In this document: one piece after another, positions 33,435 through 44,740 of the stretch
How the letters are laid out: every line of letters starts with the position of its first letter
Position numbering within the stretch: position 1 is the first letter of the stretch
Origin: Onchidella celtica
Taxonomy: Eukaryota; Mollusca; Gastropoda; Systellommatophora; Onchidiidae
DNA length: 64,000 bases
Assembly: GCA_963931925.1 (NCBI GenBank)
Contig: OZ007569.1
Span: 71,730,618 to 71,794,617 of the forward strand
Reading direction: 5' to 3'
Notes under the pieces: model-generated
The model's database searches: none
The model's input: the letters and a program-made list of their open reading frames with translations, nothing else
What the model was told of the DNA's origin: nothing
Position numbers and translations under genes: made by a program

Positions 33435-35202
33435 GTAACATAAGAGACTGTAGTAACCACTTTGCCTCCCTGGCTGCTCATGTCATCTCATCTTCTCACT
33501 GACTTTGTCCAGCCGCCCACTCTCTCAAATAGTCTGGACACAAACATTGACTAGGTACGGTCCCTGGAAAGTCCCAGGAATTTAAAGCCCTGGAATTCTT
33601 GAGTATTATGAAAAGAGGGGAAAGAAAATGTCCTCATTTTTCTGCATTTAGGCATTCCTGAACTTCCAACTTTTGAGCTGTGGAAATACCAGTGGAAATA
33701 TTCTCAAAGAGGTGTAGGAACCCTGTAGGAGGAAACATTTTCCATCTTCATCTTCATGTAGTTCCCCACCACCACCACCCCCTCCTTCTTCTTCTTATCT
33801 TCTAATTCAACGAAATGGTGCTGCCTTACTTTTTTTTTCTGTTTTATGCGGCTGAAAGTGAATCTGTGACATTCCAGTACTTTCTATGTACATGTACACA
33901 TCAGGATTTTCAGTTCATTTGTTAGGGTTAGAGCCAAATGTGGCCAAAGGTTGTAACTTGGGTACAGTTACCCTCTTGTCTCTTCACCTGTTGGTAGTAA
34001 GGTGCATTGTGTCAGCTAGTGAACACTGATATGGTCTGGGACAGCGTTAAAGAGAAGTTAAAGAAAAATAAGTACAACCATACCCAATTCACCTCGTGTG
34101 GGAAAACACAGAACGGGATGGCAAATGAGGCTAACCAAGGGAAATAACTGCAGGTTTAGAGGCGCAGCCATAATTTCATGGTTGTTTCCCTTTGACATAG
34201 CCTGGTAGTAGATCTCTCGCAATTGATTGTCCTGTCTATATTATTATAATAAATTCAGTGGTCAGTATACCGATCTCCTTTGTGTAGTATGAAGCGTTTT
34301 GAAACAGCATATCATAGCTCTGGTCAAGATAGTTGCATGGATGGCACAGACGCAGGTTTACTGGACTGGAAACATTCTTCTGCTGTGTGAAATATGGAGG
34401 ATCTGTGACTGAGGATGGGAGTCGAGAGTGTGGCTTGCTTTTGTCTTTACCGTCCCTTGACATCAGACTGTCCAAAGAATGAAATATAGGCAGATCTTAC
34501 AATTGATGTTAGGTTTTACGTTTAAAAATTTTGTGTGTTTGTAAAGGGGGGGGGGGTGGGCAAATACACTGGTCTAAATTAAAAAAATTAATTGCGTCAT
34601 GTCTACAAGTCAACAAAAATGGCATGTGTGTGCCAAGCCAAAGATGTAACATCAGATTTGAATGTAACCAAGGTTACTTTGACGTTGTATTGTATTTCGA
34701 GGGGTATTTGCCATAGTGTTTTAAGTGACATTTTGCCCATTTTGAGGTTTTGTCATGAAAGTGGTTCTCTCACTCATAACTTCATTATGTAGAAGTGTCA
34801 TTCCAATCGGTTAAAAACTTTTTGAGGCATGTGTGTTTGTCACACAATGTTTCATGTACTTCACCAATCCATAACTTAGTTAATTAATTAGAATGCACTT
34901 CATCAATTAAACTCCGTTGTTGAATAAGATCATTAAGAATGTACTTCAACAATCTATTCTATACTTATTTTAGTCAATGAATGAGAATGTACAATATCAA
35001 TCTATACTTGAAGTTTAAATGAATAAGAATGTACTTTACTGTCTGTACTTTCTCTCACCTCTATCTCTGAGATATTATTGTTTCGTTCACAAAATGCTGC
35101 CGACCAAACTTCATTCCTCGTTTGCAAAAAATGCACATACAACAATATGGCAAGTATGGGACGATTTGTAGAAAAGGAGTTTAGAATAGGGAGTAACATC
35201 GT
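33435..35202 (+). other. Intron sequence; no recognised feature beyond a weak CTGGAATT repeat
   Basis: Follows the donor GTAACA. 33550-33720 contains CCTGGAAAG, CCCTGGAATT and similar phrases of the CAGGGTTC-type repeat. Poly-G at about 34547. Confidence 0.5.
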
Positions 35203-35670
35203 GGTCTGATGGATATACCCATGCAACACATTGGGATTAATTTTAGTAAGACTAGGCGGAATAGCCAGACCTATGCCATACCATCGTCCAGTGTTGACGG
35301 CCACTTATATTCTTTTTATCCGAGCACGTTGAGGCTGTGGAACTCTTTGCCGGAGGACCTAAAATTGTGCAGTAGCCTAGACTCTTTTAAGACAAAATTA
35401 GAAAAGCACACGTTGAGAGCTAGCTACTGAATAGGCTGCATAGATATACTTATAAACCCAGTGATAAGATTGGTTGATCTGCTCATGGCCACAATCAAGT
35501 GTTTTTATAAGTTTTTATAAATCTAATCGACTCCCCCTTCTTACACCCTTATATGTATATAAATTTTTAACTCCCAGGGACACGGGCCGAGTCGATTTTT
35601 AATGCGTACTGGTGAGATACTCAAATCTGAGAATACCAGTTTTAAGGAAGAAGAAGAAGAAGAAGAAGTT
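35203..35670 (+). mobile_element. LINE, reverse-transcriptase C-terminus with (GAA)n tail
   Basis: The frame reads KTRRNSQTYAIPSSSVDGHL, then YSFYPSTLRLWNSLPEDLKL, then CSSLDSFKTKLEKHTL, and stops at 35430. R....(Y).P....D....SF.P..IR.WN.LP..(L)....L..FK..L is a familiar LINE C-terminus and is distinct from the two at 22 and 24 kb. The 3' UTR ends TGAGAATACCAGTTTTAAGG and (AAG)n at 35647-35669, a typical microsatellite LINE tail. Confidence 0.85.
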
Positions 35671-35745
35671 ACCTGAGGGAGGGGTGAGTCGGAGGTGCGA
35701 CGGGGATGGGAATCCTCTGGAAATTTCCTGGTGTCCAAGTTGTGA

Positions 35746-36172
35746 CCAAGGTACTAGAATTGATAAGAAAAGACAGCTAGTGCTTTTAGCGTGCACAGAT
35801 TTGGCACTGCCACCTAGCGGCAAACACGCGAAAGACATGAAAAGTGCCGTATTTTACAAAGCCAAATAGGGAAAATAATGAATTTTGTTCACTGTTCAGA
35901 TATCGCCGTAGGCCTTCATTGACTTCACTTACTGTGGAATTATAACCTTCAATCGCTGTGGGAAAAACTGGCTATTTTTTCTTTTCTTTTTTTTAAGTCT
36001 CAGTAGCACTGTCACAATTTTGCATCATAAATTTACCATTTATATTAGGCATTCTTTTCATACTATGCGCCATGGGCCCCGCCCCCGATTGGCGCGCAAA
36101 TTGTGTGCACGATTTCTTTTTATTAGTGCGAAGAAGGCAGTGTCTCATCTTATCGTTTCCAGTATCTTTGGT
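35746..36172 (+). mobile_element. TIR element Z, copy 1
   Basis: Reads ACCAAGGTACTAGAATTGAT at the left and ...CGTTTCCAGTATCTTTGGT at the right, an inverted pair. It matches the reverse complement of 50534-50969 almost throughout, including GCTTTTAGCGTGCAC, CATACTATGCGCCATGGGCC and TGTCTCAT-TTATCGTTTC. TTGTG lies on both outer sides. The core ACAAAGCCAAATAGGGAAAA with GTTCACTGTTCA is shared with MITE W. No transposase domain. Confidence 0.8.
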
Positions 36173-36177
36173 TGTGA

Positions 36178-36670
36178 CCCCCCCCCCCCCCCCGGTCTTT
36201 TTCCCCTCTTTAGTTCCCCTTATAATTATAATTCAGAATCGTTGAAATGGGCAAGTTTTACTATCTTTAGTAGACACTGCTTTATGTTTTATTCAATACA
36301 CATTATGCAATTGCCCATATCTGCTGCTCTGACTCCCTACGCCACAAGTTAATTACGGACATTAATATTTTTTTATCTGTAGTTCCCGTCTCTGCTTCAA
36401 GAAAGCCAGGGTTATCCACGATCTGCATTGGCTGGAATCTTAGCGTTACCTGTTACTGTCACAACAGCCGGTGGTGAGCTAGTTAGATGTCACACATGAT
36501 TGGAGAAGTTTGCGTGGTATTGTAGTGATTCCTGAACTTGTGGCTGTCAGTTTATGGAGACCCTGGGAGTAATTGTGCTCCGGTAGGTCGATACTGCTTG
36601 GATTATGACTGATCAGTTGGATTGAAAGGGGAGGGATTGAGGCACTGCACGCGGGACAGCCAGGTTTGAT
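36178..36670. other. No recognised feature
   Basis: Poly-C at about 36178-36194. A 91-bp open interval at 36383-36473 has an AG before and GTGAGC after, but its translation is unfamiliar. Confidence 0.35.
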
Positions 36671-36784
36671 TTGTTGGCTGGTGGCGGTCGGTCTGTTGGC
36701 TGGTGCCAGAACTTTTTTGTTGGGCTCTACTCTTACTGTTTTCTCAGTCTTGCTAGTTCAGTATCACAGTCAGATGTTCTCTTT

Positions 36785-36990
36785 CAGGGTTTCTGCACAG
36801 CTCTGAAATCCCATGGACCCCCGGGAAAATTCTTAGAAATGGTGGATGAGCACAGAAATTCCATGGATCCCCTGGAAAACAAATATAGTGGATAAGCCCT
36901 GGATTTCCATGGATCCCCGGGAAAAATCTTTGAAATAGTGGATGAGCCCTGAAATTCTCCATGGATTAAAAAAAAATGCTGAAGAACATT
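36785..36990 (+). repeat. CAGGGTTT-type repeat with three internal 55-60 bp tandem units
   Basis: CAGGGTTTCTGCACAGCTCT opens the copy. Then CCATGGA(T/C)CCCCGGGAAAA-TCTT-GAAAT-GTGGATGAGC repeats three times. Confidence 0.65.
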
Positions 36991-37760
36991 TTTTGAAAAT
37001 CTGATTTCAGTTGGCAATTTTGTATCAATTTCTTAATTATTAAGTCTTAGGTTTCTTATCATGCACTTAAGTAGACCTGATGTCCTGGAAAGACGCCATG
37101 AAAGAGATGCAGGTACCCTTGTCTACCAATTGGTTGTACTAGATGACCCGGGGAAGATAAATCTTGCAGATTCTTTGTAGGAAGCCCAACCGTTTGTCTA
37201 GATCTAGGCTGCATATTAAAAGCTGCATTTGGATTCGGTGCAATGGGTGATACAACTTACGCAGAAATACACAGATGTGATAACGTTGATTTTCGATCAC
37301 CAATGTGTAAAGAGAGGTCAAGGATGAAATTTCTGGTCACACTGTTCGGTTCTATCCGATAAAAATGTGTCTCTGTTTTTGCAGCTCAAAAAAATATTAA
37401 TATAAATAATAGCAGCGACTGACTTTTGTTCAAAATGAATGTGCGTATGTAACTCTTCGTTGAAAATTGATGCAGTACACCAAGTTTCATAATTTTTTAT
37501 GGCGTAGCCGCGAAGTTTTAGCTGCCTACAGGTTCACCCTCTCGCTCAGTTATAGTAAGTTGTGTGGCCACTGGCACGTTGAAGTCACTGGGCGTTACCC
37601 GATGTTGTGTATTCACTCTAGTGTTTACACTGTTCGATCTGAATACTGAGCAGTTGTGTGTCATGGTGACCCTCAGACAGCCAACGTGATCTTTGTCACG
37701 TGTGTGGTGTAACAGATCAATTGAACTGAGATAACAGTTGAGATAGAATCTTCGAGATCA
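36991..37760. other. No recognised feature
   Basis: Unassigned intron-like DNA. Confidence 0.4.
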
Positions 37761-38645
37761 ATGGTTCTCACAGATCCCCAAACCCCGTGCGATCCCGTGT
37801 CTCTTCAGTTCTCCCACCCCATTGTAAATCTGTCATCTAATGATGTTTTCACCATCGTACTTTTGCAGAGGTGATCACTGAAACAACTTATGAAGCTAAA
37901 TATTTGGCTTGGCTATCAAAAAGTCGTAATCAGCCGAACTTGTTGTCATCTTGTAATGTAATATTATAAACTAGTAAGCCAAGTTATCATAGTCATGCCA
38001 CCCCGAGCATCATTTTTACAGGGATGCCAAAAGTCAGGTTTTTCAGGTTTTTCCCTGTATTTAATTGTATTTTATGTGCTAGTGATTATTTAAAAACTGT
38101 CTAAAAAAAAACGTTTGTTTTGATGCAGACACGAAGATACATTCATTTTTCAGTTTTTTTTTTCGCAAAAATCATTTGGCATCCCTGATTTTAACACAAG
38201 CACAGTTTTCAGACTTCAGTAATTGAAATAGTCCCAAAAAAAATTCAGCCATAAGCAAAAATTTTTTAAAACTATCAATTCATGGTCGCCCCGATAGTTA
38301 TGCATATTTTGATATTTCATTTGATAAAATGAACCGAGTTGAGAAACACATTCTTTCCCAGTTTGGAGTTGGCCTCTTACTGAAATTCCTCTCCAGTTCG
38401 CCGATGGTTGACGGACGCTTCTAGCAGGGTCTGCGTCTGTCCTATCATTGTGTTATACAGTAATCTGGCTATTGTTTTCCTCTTCCTAGCACAATGTGCC
38501 ACCGTTAGTTGTGCCGACCTGCTTTCTGCACACTCAAACTCTCCCCAGTGCCTTCCCTGTCTTAAAATTCATCACTTGAGATTTGAAATTGCTCCCCTGA
38601 AAGCAAAACACCCCCCGGGCCCCTCGTTTGAGAATCACCCATCTA
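37761..38645. mobile_element. Possible hAT-like element with nested repeat X
   Basis: AATGGTTCTCACAGATCCCC at the left. The right end reads, on the minus strand, GATGGGTGATTCTCAAACGA. Termini of the form CA-TGGTTCTCA are common in hAT relics. No target duplication is clear. Repeat X copy 38395-38535 lies inside. Confidence 0.4.
38395..38535 (+). repeat. Repeat X copy
   Basis: GATGGTTGACGGACGCTTCT, CTTCCTAGCACAATGTG, then CCGACCTGCTTTCTGCACAC and TCAAACTC follow the family order. Confidence 0.75.
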
Positions 38646-39660
38646 GACAGAAACTATCATAAATAAACTGTAAACAGTGAGGCATAAGCAGCACAACCAC
38701 GGTTTATCAGATTTTGATGATATAAGCATGTCATTAAAATGTATACTTTGACAAACTGTACCGCGAAACGGGCCAAGACGGTATACGCCAATCTACTTCT
38801 TTAGCAAATCCACCTTTTAAACAGCAGTTTAGAGTACAGAATGCACCCTGTCTCACTCAAGTCAAAATGTGGTGACAGGAAAAATGTTGTTTGTTGCCAA
38901 CCCTTGCCGTAAGAAATGATATAGAAACGATACAATGAAATGTAGAGAAAAAGGAAAGCTAAATCTAGCTGGTCCCTGTCTCCCCCTCCCACACAACCTT
39001 TCACCCCTCATGTGCGTGTTTCAGACATTGGGGGCACCCCCCCCCCCCCAGCATACGTACTTTCGAGATGGTCCCAAAAGTCAACACTGGTTATTGAAGG
39101 CAAACATGCTGCATCCCCATAGAGCAAATACATGGGGCAGGTTTTGCGTGATGGGTTTTTTTATTTATTCAGCCTAAAGTTATTCATTCCGCTCGCAGTT
39201 TTGGCCGCTGACACAAAAAGGTTTTGATCTCGCTGTTGGATCAGGTAAGAAAGTTAAAGGAAAATGTTGACTGGGTACTTTTTCTCCCTGTATTTATTAG
39301 GAAACTTTGGAAGGCGTTGATAAGTTGGGCTGTGTTGTAATTGAAACACTAATGGCTCAGTGTGCTGTCACGGTATTCGCCTAACTGTTCACTCAATTCA
39401 ACCCTGAATCGGTGGTGGTGGGTCGATGCCTGTGAAAAGAATATTATTATATCATGTATCTGTTTGACATTGATTGAGATCTGAGCAGAGATGTCAGAGA
39501 ATTCTGTGTCCGCCAGCTTTCGTAAACACGGCTCAAAGCAGCGCATTGAATAGGAATGACAAGAATATAAATAGGAAAAGACCCTTAAGAATATCAGTTA
39601 TTGGTAGTGTCTGAGACCGGCTTTCTGCTCCGTGTACACGGGAACTCCGGATACTGTAAT
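38646..39660. other. No recognised feature
   Basis: Poly-C at about 39037; no domain. Confidence 0.4.
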
Positions 39661-39661
39661 G

Positions 39662-40182
39662 CAGCGGTTCTCAACGTGGACGGTATCGCTTTTGAGGGGG
39701 GGGGGGGTAGAAAACAGGAATGGAGAACGACTTGGGAGGAACAAATACAGAGCAGCCTCTGACTTGGTGAACTGCACGCGTAGATGGGTTCTGTGAACAA
39801 AAAGGGTATTTGATAAAGAATGCTTTCTGTTTTACAATGAATAATTAACACGTCTATTGTCATTTATACAGCTGGGGTTTCATGTATACGGAAACGGCAG
39901 CTGAAACAAACCAATCAAGTAGTGCAACAAAAAGAATATTTTCATGCGTCCGTACATATGGAAACACTCTCTCCCTTTTACTATTGTTTGATGGATTTTT
40001 GATGTTTCCCTACACATGAACACACAGCCATAGTTATTGAAAACATATTGTTATTTGTGCACGGTGTGTCTTCATGAGAGATGTGTCCCTTGGGTTTGAG
40101 CGGGGATTTTGGGGGGGGGGGGGGGTTCGATGAAATGTGGAGCCTCAGAGGCCGATTGCCAGAAAAAGGTTGAGAACCACTG
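39662..40182. mobile_element. hAT-like non-autonomous element
   Basis: CAGCGGTTCTCAACGTGG at the left and, on the minus strand at the right, CAGTGGTTCTCAACCTTTTT, a classic hAT terminus. Outer 8-mers CTGTAATG (39654-39661) and TTGTAGTG (40183-40190) agree at six of eight positions, as expected for an old target duplication. Poly-G runs sit just inside both ends. Confidence 0.65.
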
Positions 40183-40190
40183 TTGTAGTG

Positions 40191-40610
40191 GCTCAAGTTG
40201 TGACTACGACAGTGCTGATAAAACATCAGGGAGTTGACAGATGACGATGACCTGGCACGAGAAAAGGCGGACTTTAGTGCTGGTCAGGATGACCTTGCCT
40301 GTTACCTGAGATTGGAGGAAATGGTGTGGGCTGCTAAAGTGTTGTTGTCTTTCCTGTAGCGTGTACCGCCTCCCTAGGTAACAAAGCTTTTGCAGCTGAG
40401 AGAACTGTTTGACTTGTGAAAAGTGGGGAATACGGAGTGGAAGTCATCCGTTATGCTTCAGGAATGCCGCCGCCTTTAGCCCGAGTTTGATTCCAAGCGC
40501 CATAACATGGTTATCTCCTCTTTCTCCCCCTTCCCCGTTTCTCTTTTCGACCAGTGAAAGTTCCAGACCGGGCAGAGGTTTCATTTTTGTTTTTTATGTT
40601 TGATTCATTT
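40191..40610. other. No recognised feature
   Basis: Unassigned. Confidence 0.4.
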
Positions 40611-40750
40611 TCTGTCTGTTCTTTCTTTCTTTCTCGCTCTCTCTCTCTCTCTTTCCTCCCCTCCACCACTTTTTTGTCTGTCTCTCTCCTCTCTTTCTCT
40701 CCCTTCCCTTCCCTCTCCCTCTCTCCCTCTCCGTCTCTTTCGCCCTCCCA
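40611..40750 (+). repeat. (CT)n tract
   Basis: CT and CCCT repeats. Confidence 0.9.
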
Positions 40751-41149
40751 CGCATGCCAGATATTGTAAGTATTCAGAGAGAGGGGGAGCGTTTGCTAGT
40801 GTAGTATATTGTACAGTCATCAGTCCATTCCGTCAAGCCTTCTGTTTTGTGTGCAGTTGCTGATCGCACAAGGTCACTGTTGGCAGACCACAGCGTCAGG
40901 TCATGTATACACCTGTCCACAGCTGCATGTAACGCTGACGGTACAGAACGCCTTTATCAGTAATCAGTGTTATCCTCGTGATAACAATTCACATTCAGGC
41001 CTGGCGGTCCCCGTGGGCGGACGCAAGCGTTCAACACGAAAAAAAAACTAGAGCATCATGTTGCATGGATGATAATCGGTGGTATGTTTTATCGTGTCTG
41101 TGTGTGCAACAGCACGTACGAGAGATCTGAAAGTAAAAACATTCAGGGT

Positions 41150-41265
41150 TAACCCTCTCCTTGTGTCCTGTCATTCTGCCATATCCTGTCTGTCATCTTG
41201 ACTTTTTATGGCACAATGTGGCCGTTACCGCGTCGACAAGTCCTCTTTAAACTTAAACTCAAAAC
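41150..41265 (+). repeat. Repeat X copy
   Basis: TGTCCTGTCATTCTGCCATA, TGGCACAATGTGGCCGTTAC, CGCGTCGAC and AAACTTAAACTC. The left end starts beside a GGGTTAACCC palindrome. Confidence 0.7.
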
Positions 41266-43213
41266 TCAGATTCCCCGAGGACCGTGGGATAGATTGATTA
41301 CCTGTTCAAGAAAAAGAGATTGTTTGATTTTGATCCTTACAAAGCTGAATTGCAACAATCCAGTGGATGCAAAAATATAAATTATCTATCACGAAACATT
41401 ATTCACAGATAAATTAGAAAGCCATCTAATCCGGTACCTATAAGTGAGAGTTGTTTGTTTGTATGAATGTGTTATTCAGAAACTAAGACCAGAATGATAA
41501 TAATTATAATACATGTATTCTGCTTCAGCATCAGCCAGAGAAGGTTTGTATATCGCGTATTTGAACTGACATCAGGTAGTTTTCTCTTAAAAACAAAGAA
41601 AAGTTGCAAGATGAACAAACAGCAAAATATGATGAAGGTCGCCAAACCACTAGTCTGTAACGTCTTGCTGTCCACTTCAAATACCCCACACCATAATGCG
41701 CACCATACGAGAATGAATCAGAATTAGTGCGAGATCTTAGACACCCCCGCCCCCTCTCTTTCCGCAGTAGGATGTTGAAGAAAAAACAAAGACCGGGGAA
41801 GGGGAGGAGAGGGAGGTCGACCCCGAGCATCACCGGGTGCCGCTATTGGTGTAGAATAATAAGCATCAAGTTATGTATTTACTTTTGCCAAATATGGAAC
41901 TCCAGGCAGTAGCGTGTTAATTAATGTTTACGTCGGTGACTCGGCAAACTGTGATAATCTTTGTGTCTTCAAAGACCCGTAGAGAAGTCTATCTCTCTGT
42001 TGTTTGCCATTGCCAGAGCAGCTTTGTGTGTGTACAGTTGTTTGTGAGACTACCATTTGGTTGTGTACACACGCACATATCCCTACCTGCTGGTAAAGTT
42101 ACGTGACTGAACGACTCGTGAGTACCAAGACTTGACTGCACAAGTACCAGCTGCTAGCACACCTACCCATTGACTAAGTAATTCAAACCATACCAGGATA
42201 CATGTCACCAGCAGTCCAGTAAGTTTGATCATTATATAGGTCAGATTTGAAATACTTTTACTGTCTTGTAGTAAAGTGTGCCTGTGTTCGATTGGATGTC
42301 TTCGTTCAGACAAAGAGTTCTGCTTCTTGTCCTGCAGTGCAAGAGAGCTTCGTTTTGATCAGAGTAGTACACAACATGTAGATCTAGTACAGTTTTTCGT
42401 TATGACTTACGACTAGTTATTTTGCAGTAAAAGCTTTATTAATAAATTATTTAATCCACGACGGAAGTTAAGGAATAATTGTAATACGCCCGGCAGATAT
42501 TTTCTATATTTTGAGTGTGGATGGCAAAGACACGAAATGCACAGAAGTTCTGCGAAAGCGTCCCCTTAATTCCATTTTATATAAATCTGTGAATTTCTAC
42601 AAGACAATGGGAAATCCATTCTTCTGTAATCTGGCCGGGAAGAAAAAAAATTGGTGAACATTTAGGTAGACTTAGATTTGAACTTGCTTGGTTGTATTCT
42701 CTTTTCTTTTTTTATGATGTGGAATGTCTGTAACTACCTTTTTTATTGACATTTATTGCTGTGGGCGAACGCAGCAACCCAGCTAGCTTTGACAAGATTG
42801 GAAATCAGTTTTTCTCTGAGTTGAGTGTTACAGAGTTACCGGGTCTTTCTAGGTGACTTCCCATGTAATTTTGTCTGTGTTTCTCCCCAACCCAAGCTAG
42901 AGAAGGAAAAAAAGTTTAAAAATCTGAATATTGCAATACGCTGGAAGTGGATTTTGAAATCTTTTTGTGATTCTGAAATAGAATTTCTCTCTCCAAAACT
43001 GGCTTTTTGTATGCGATTTGAACCTTTTTTTTTTCTTCTGTTTGCTAAATCACCAATAAGGGAGCTTTTGGGGGAAACGGCTATGAATGTTCCAGTATAT
43101 CAGCCATGGACTCGCAATTTTCAGATCTTAGTTCTAGTTTGTTCAATCTCCATTTTCTGAAAAAACTGGAGATTGTTTAGTATGTCGCAGAAGTGGTGCA
43201 ACAAATGCACACT

Positions 43214-43214
<1 letters not shown>
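41266..43214. other. No recognised gene
   Basis: AT-rich intron-like sequence. Frames of 60-111 aa (for example 42825-43160) have no domain. Confidence 0.4.
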
Positions 43215-43215
<1 letters not shown>

Positions 43216-43256
<41 letters not shown>

Positions 43257-43345
43257 TAATGGATGGCACTTATAATATAGCGCATATCCATTAAAAATGT
43301 TCTGTGTGCTTTACAGAAGCAACATGTCAAAATACATGGGTAAAC
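43216..43345 (-). mobile_element. LINE 3' tail, (ATT)n end
   Basis: (AAT)n at 43216-43255 then TATAGCGCATATCCATTAAA and GCTTTACAG. Read on the minus strand this is the same 3' UTR plus (ATT)n as the LINE at 21775-22205. No coding part is left. Confidence 0.75.
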
Positions 43346-43429
43346 AATTACAAAAAAAATCAAACATGGAACTCTTAATTAAAATAGAAGGGGCGTACAG
43401 AAACACCCTTATAAAAGCTCACACACACA

Positions 43430-43600
43430 ACCCAACACGTTGACACTAAGTCTTGTTTAAAATGTGTTGAGGCACTTACCAAGCTGTTTCACGGTTCCGA
43501 ACAATTCTAACTCCCTATCATAATCGTAAAACCGCAGATGTTTTTACGTGGAAGTTCTCAATTGTGCAAAAAGTGGAATTCGGGCAACCATGAACTGAGG
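43430..43600 (-). repeat. Interspersed repeat Y, copy 3 (uninterrupted)
   Basis: The minus strand has CCACTTTTTGCACAATTGAG, then GGAGTTAG and CGTGAAACAGCTTGGTAAGT, matching copies at 29.5 and 52.7 kb and serving as the empty site for the W insertion. Confidence 0.75.
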
Positions 43601-44025
43601 TGGCGATTTGTCCGCCATTTGTACAGCAGGTCATGACTACCATTGTTTGGCTACTACTGCCAGTCGTTGGGCGTCAAGTGAGAGTGTTTTGTCGTCACCA
43701 CCAGCTCTTGTATCAACTTCACAGAGCTCTGCGCAGCGGAAGGCGAGACATTTGTCACCCAACAGTGCACTGAACTGTCCCACTGTTGGCTTCTCGTGTC
43801 TCAGAGTTGTCATTCCGGAGTGCGGGCTGTTTGCTCAGGATGTCTAATGGTCAGAAAAGTGACCCCCCCCCCCCCCCCCACAGTCCGCCGCGCCACAATG
43901 GTGTTGTGGAGTCAGGCAGGAACGGACAGACTGGTTCTACATGACGCAGTGAACACAATGGGCCGGGGGGGGGGGGGGTGTCAGGGTGAGTCGCTAACAT
44001 TGCCGACTTCTTGTAGGTCTAAATA
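43601..44025. other. No recognised feature; poly-C and poly-G
   Basis: Poly-C at about 43862-43879 and poly-G at about 43966; domainless frames. Confidence 0.4.
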
Positions 44026-44095
44026 ATAATGTATAGCATTTATATAGCGCATATCCATTTAAAATGCTCTATGCGATTTACAGAAACATGTCAAC
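44026..44095 (-). mobile_element. LINE 3' tail, second detached copy
   Basis: AATAATAATGTATAGCATTT, ATATAGCGCATATCCATTTA and GCGATTTACAG repeat the 43.2-kb tail, in the same orientation. Confidence 0.75.
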
Positions 44096-44389
44096 CACAG
44101 AGCAGAATGGAGCTGCCTGCGAAGCGCTCAACACACTGCACTGCTTCTTTCTCTCTCCCTGTCTCGCTCACTCTCTCTCTCTATCTCAGAGCAAATTGTA
44201 ACGCAGCCTGTTAGGCGCAGTTCACAACTCACAACAGTTCACAACTCACACCAGTTCACACAACACACAACTCAAATAATATTTGAATATTTATTAATAA
44301 CAATATATATTTAATAATGAATAATAAATTCTGGCCGGGTAGGGGGGGGGGGGGGATGATATGGATAAATTTTAATCTATTAATTTCAA

Positions 44390-44490
44390 TTTTCAATTTT
44401 GCCCGGGCAGCGGCCTTTCGGCCTACTCTTTACGATTTCCAACTGCCAAGGTATCTTTAACGTGCACACGGGCCCTCCGAATTTTTTCGT
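44390..44490. repeat. SINE/LINE-like conserved segment
   Basis: CCGGGCAGCGGCCTTTCGGC, then CTGCCAAGGTATCTTTAACG plus TGCACAC. The minus-strand GTGCACGTTAAAGATACCTT followed by AAGAGTAGG is a phrase I associate with widespread invertebrate SINE or LINE tails. The family is uncertain. Confidence 0.45.
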
Positions 44491-44524
44491 CTGGACTTAG
44501 GGCTCACTGTGCTAATCTGGACTT

Positions 44525-44740
44525 GGAGGTCTTTCATTCGTTCTTGATTTCTTCTCCTTCTTTCTCCTATTCTTCATTTTTTGTTCTTTCTAGTATTTCT
44601 TTCATTCTTTTTTTTTTCCTTTCCTTTTTCTTTCTTTCTCCTATTCTCTCTTTCATTTTTTCTTTCAGTCGTCTGTCTTTCGTTCTTTCTTTCTTCCTCC
44701 TAGTCTTTCTTTCATTCTTTCCTTCTAATCTTTATCTGTT
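44525..44740 (+). repeat. (CTTT)n-rich pyrimidine tract
   Basis: TTTC/CTTT repeats across about 210 bp. Confidence 0.9.

Noticed and set aside
36383-36473. Candidate exon between TATCTGTAG and GTGAGC
   Set aside because: The translation is unlike a spectrin repeat and the polypyrimidine tract is only T-rich intron; too weak without transcript data.
40860-41050. Open frame after GTGTGCAG (LLIAQGHCWQTTASGH...)
   Set aside because: It ends at a stop rather than a donor and resembles no family I know.
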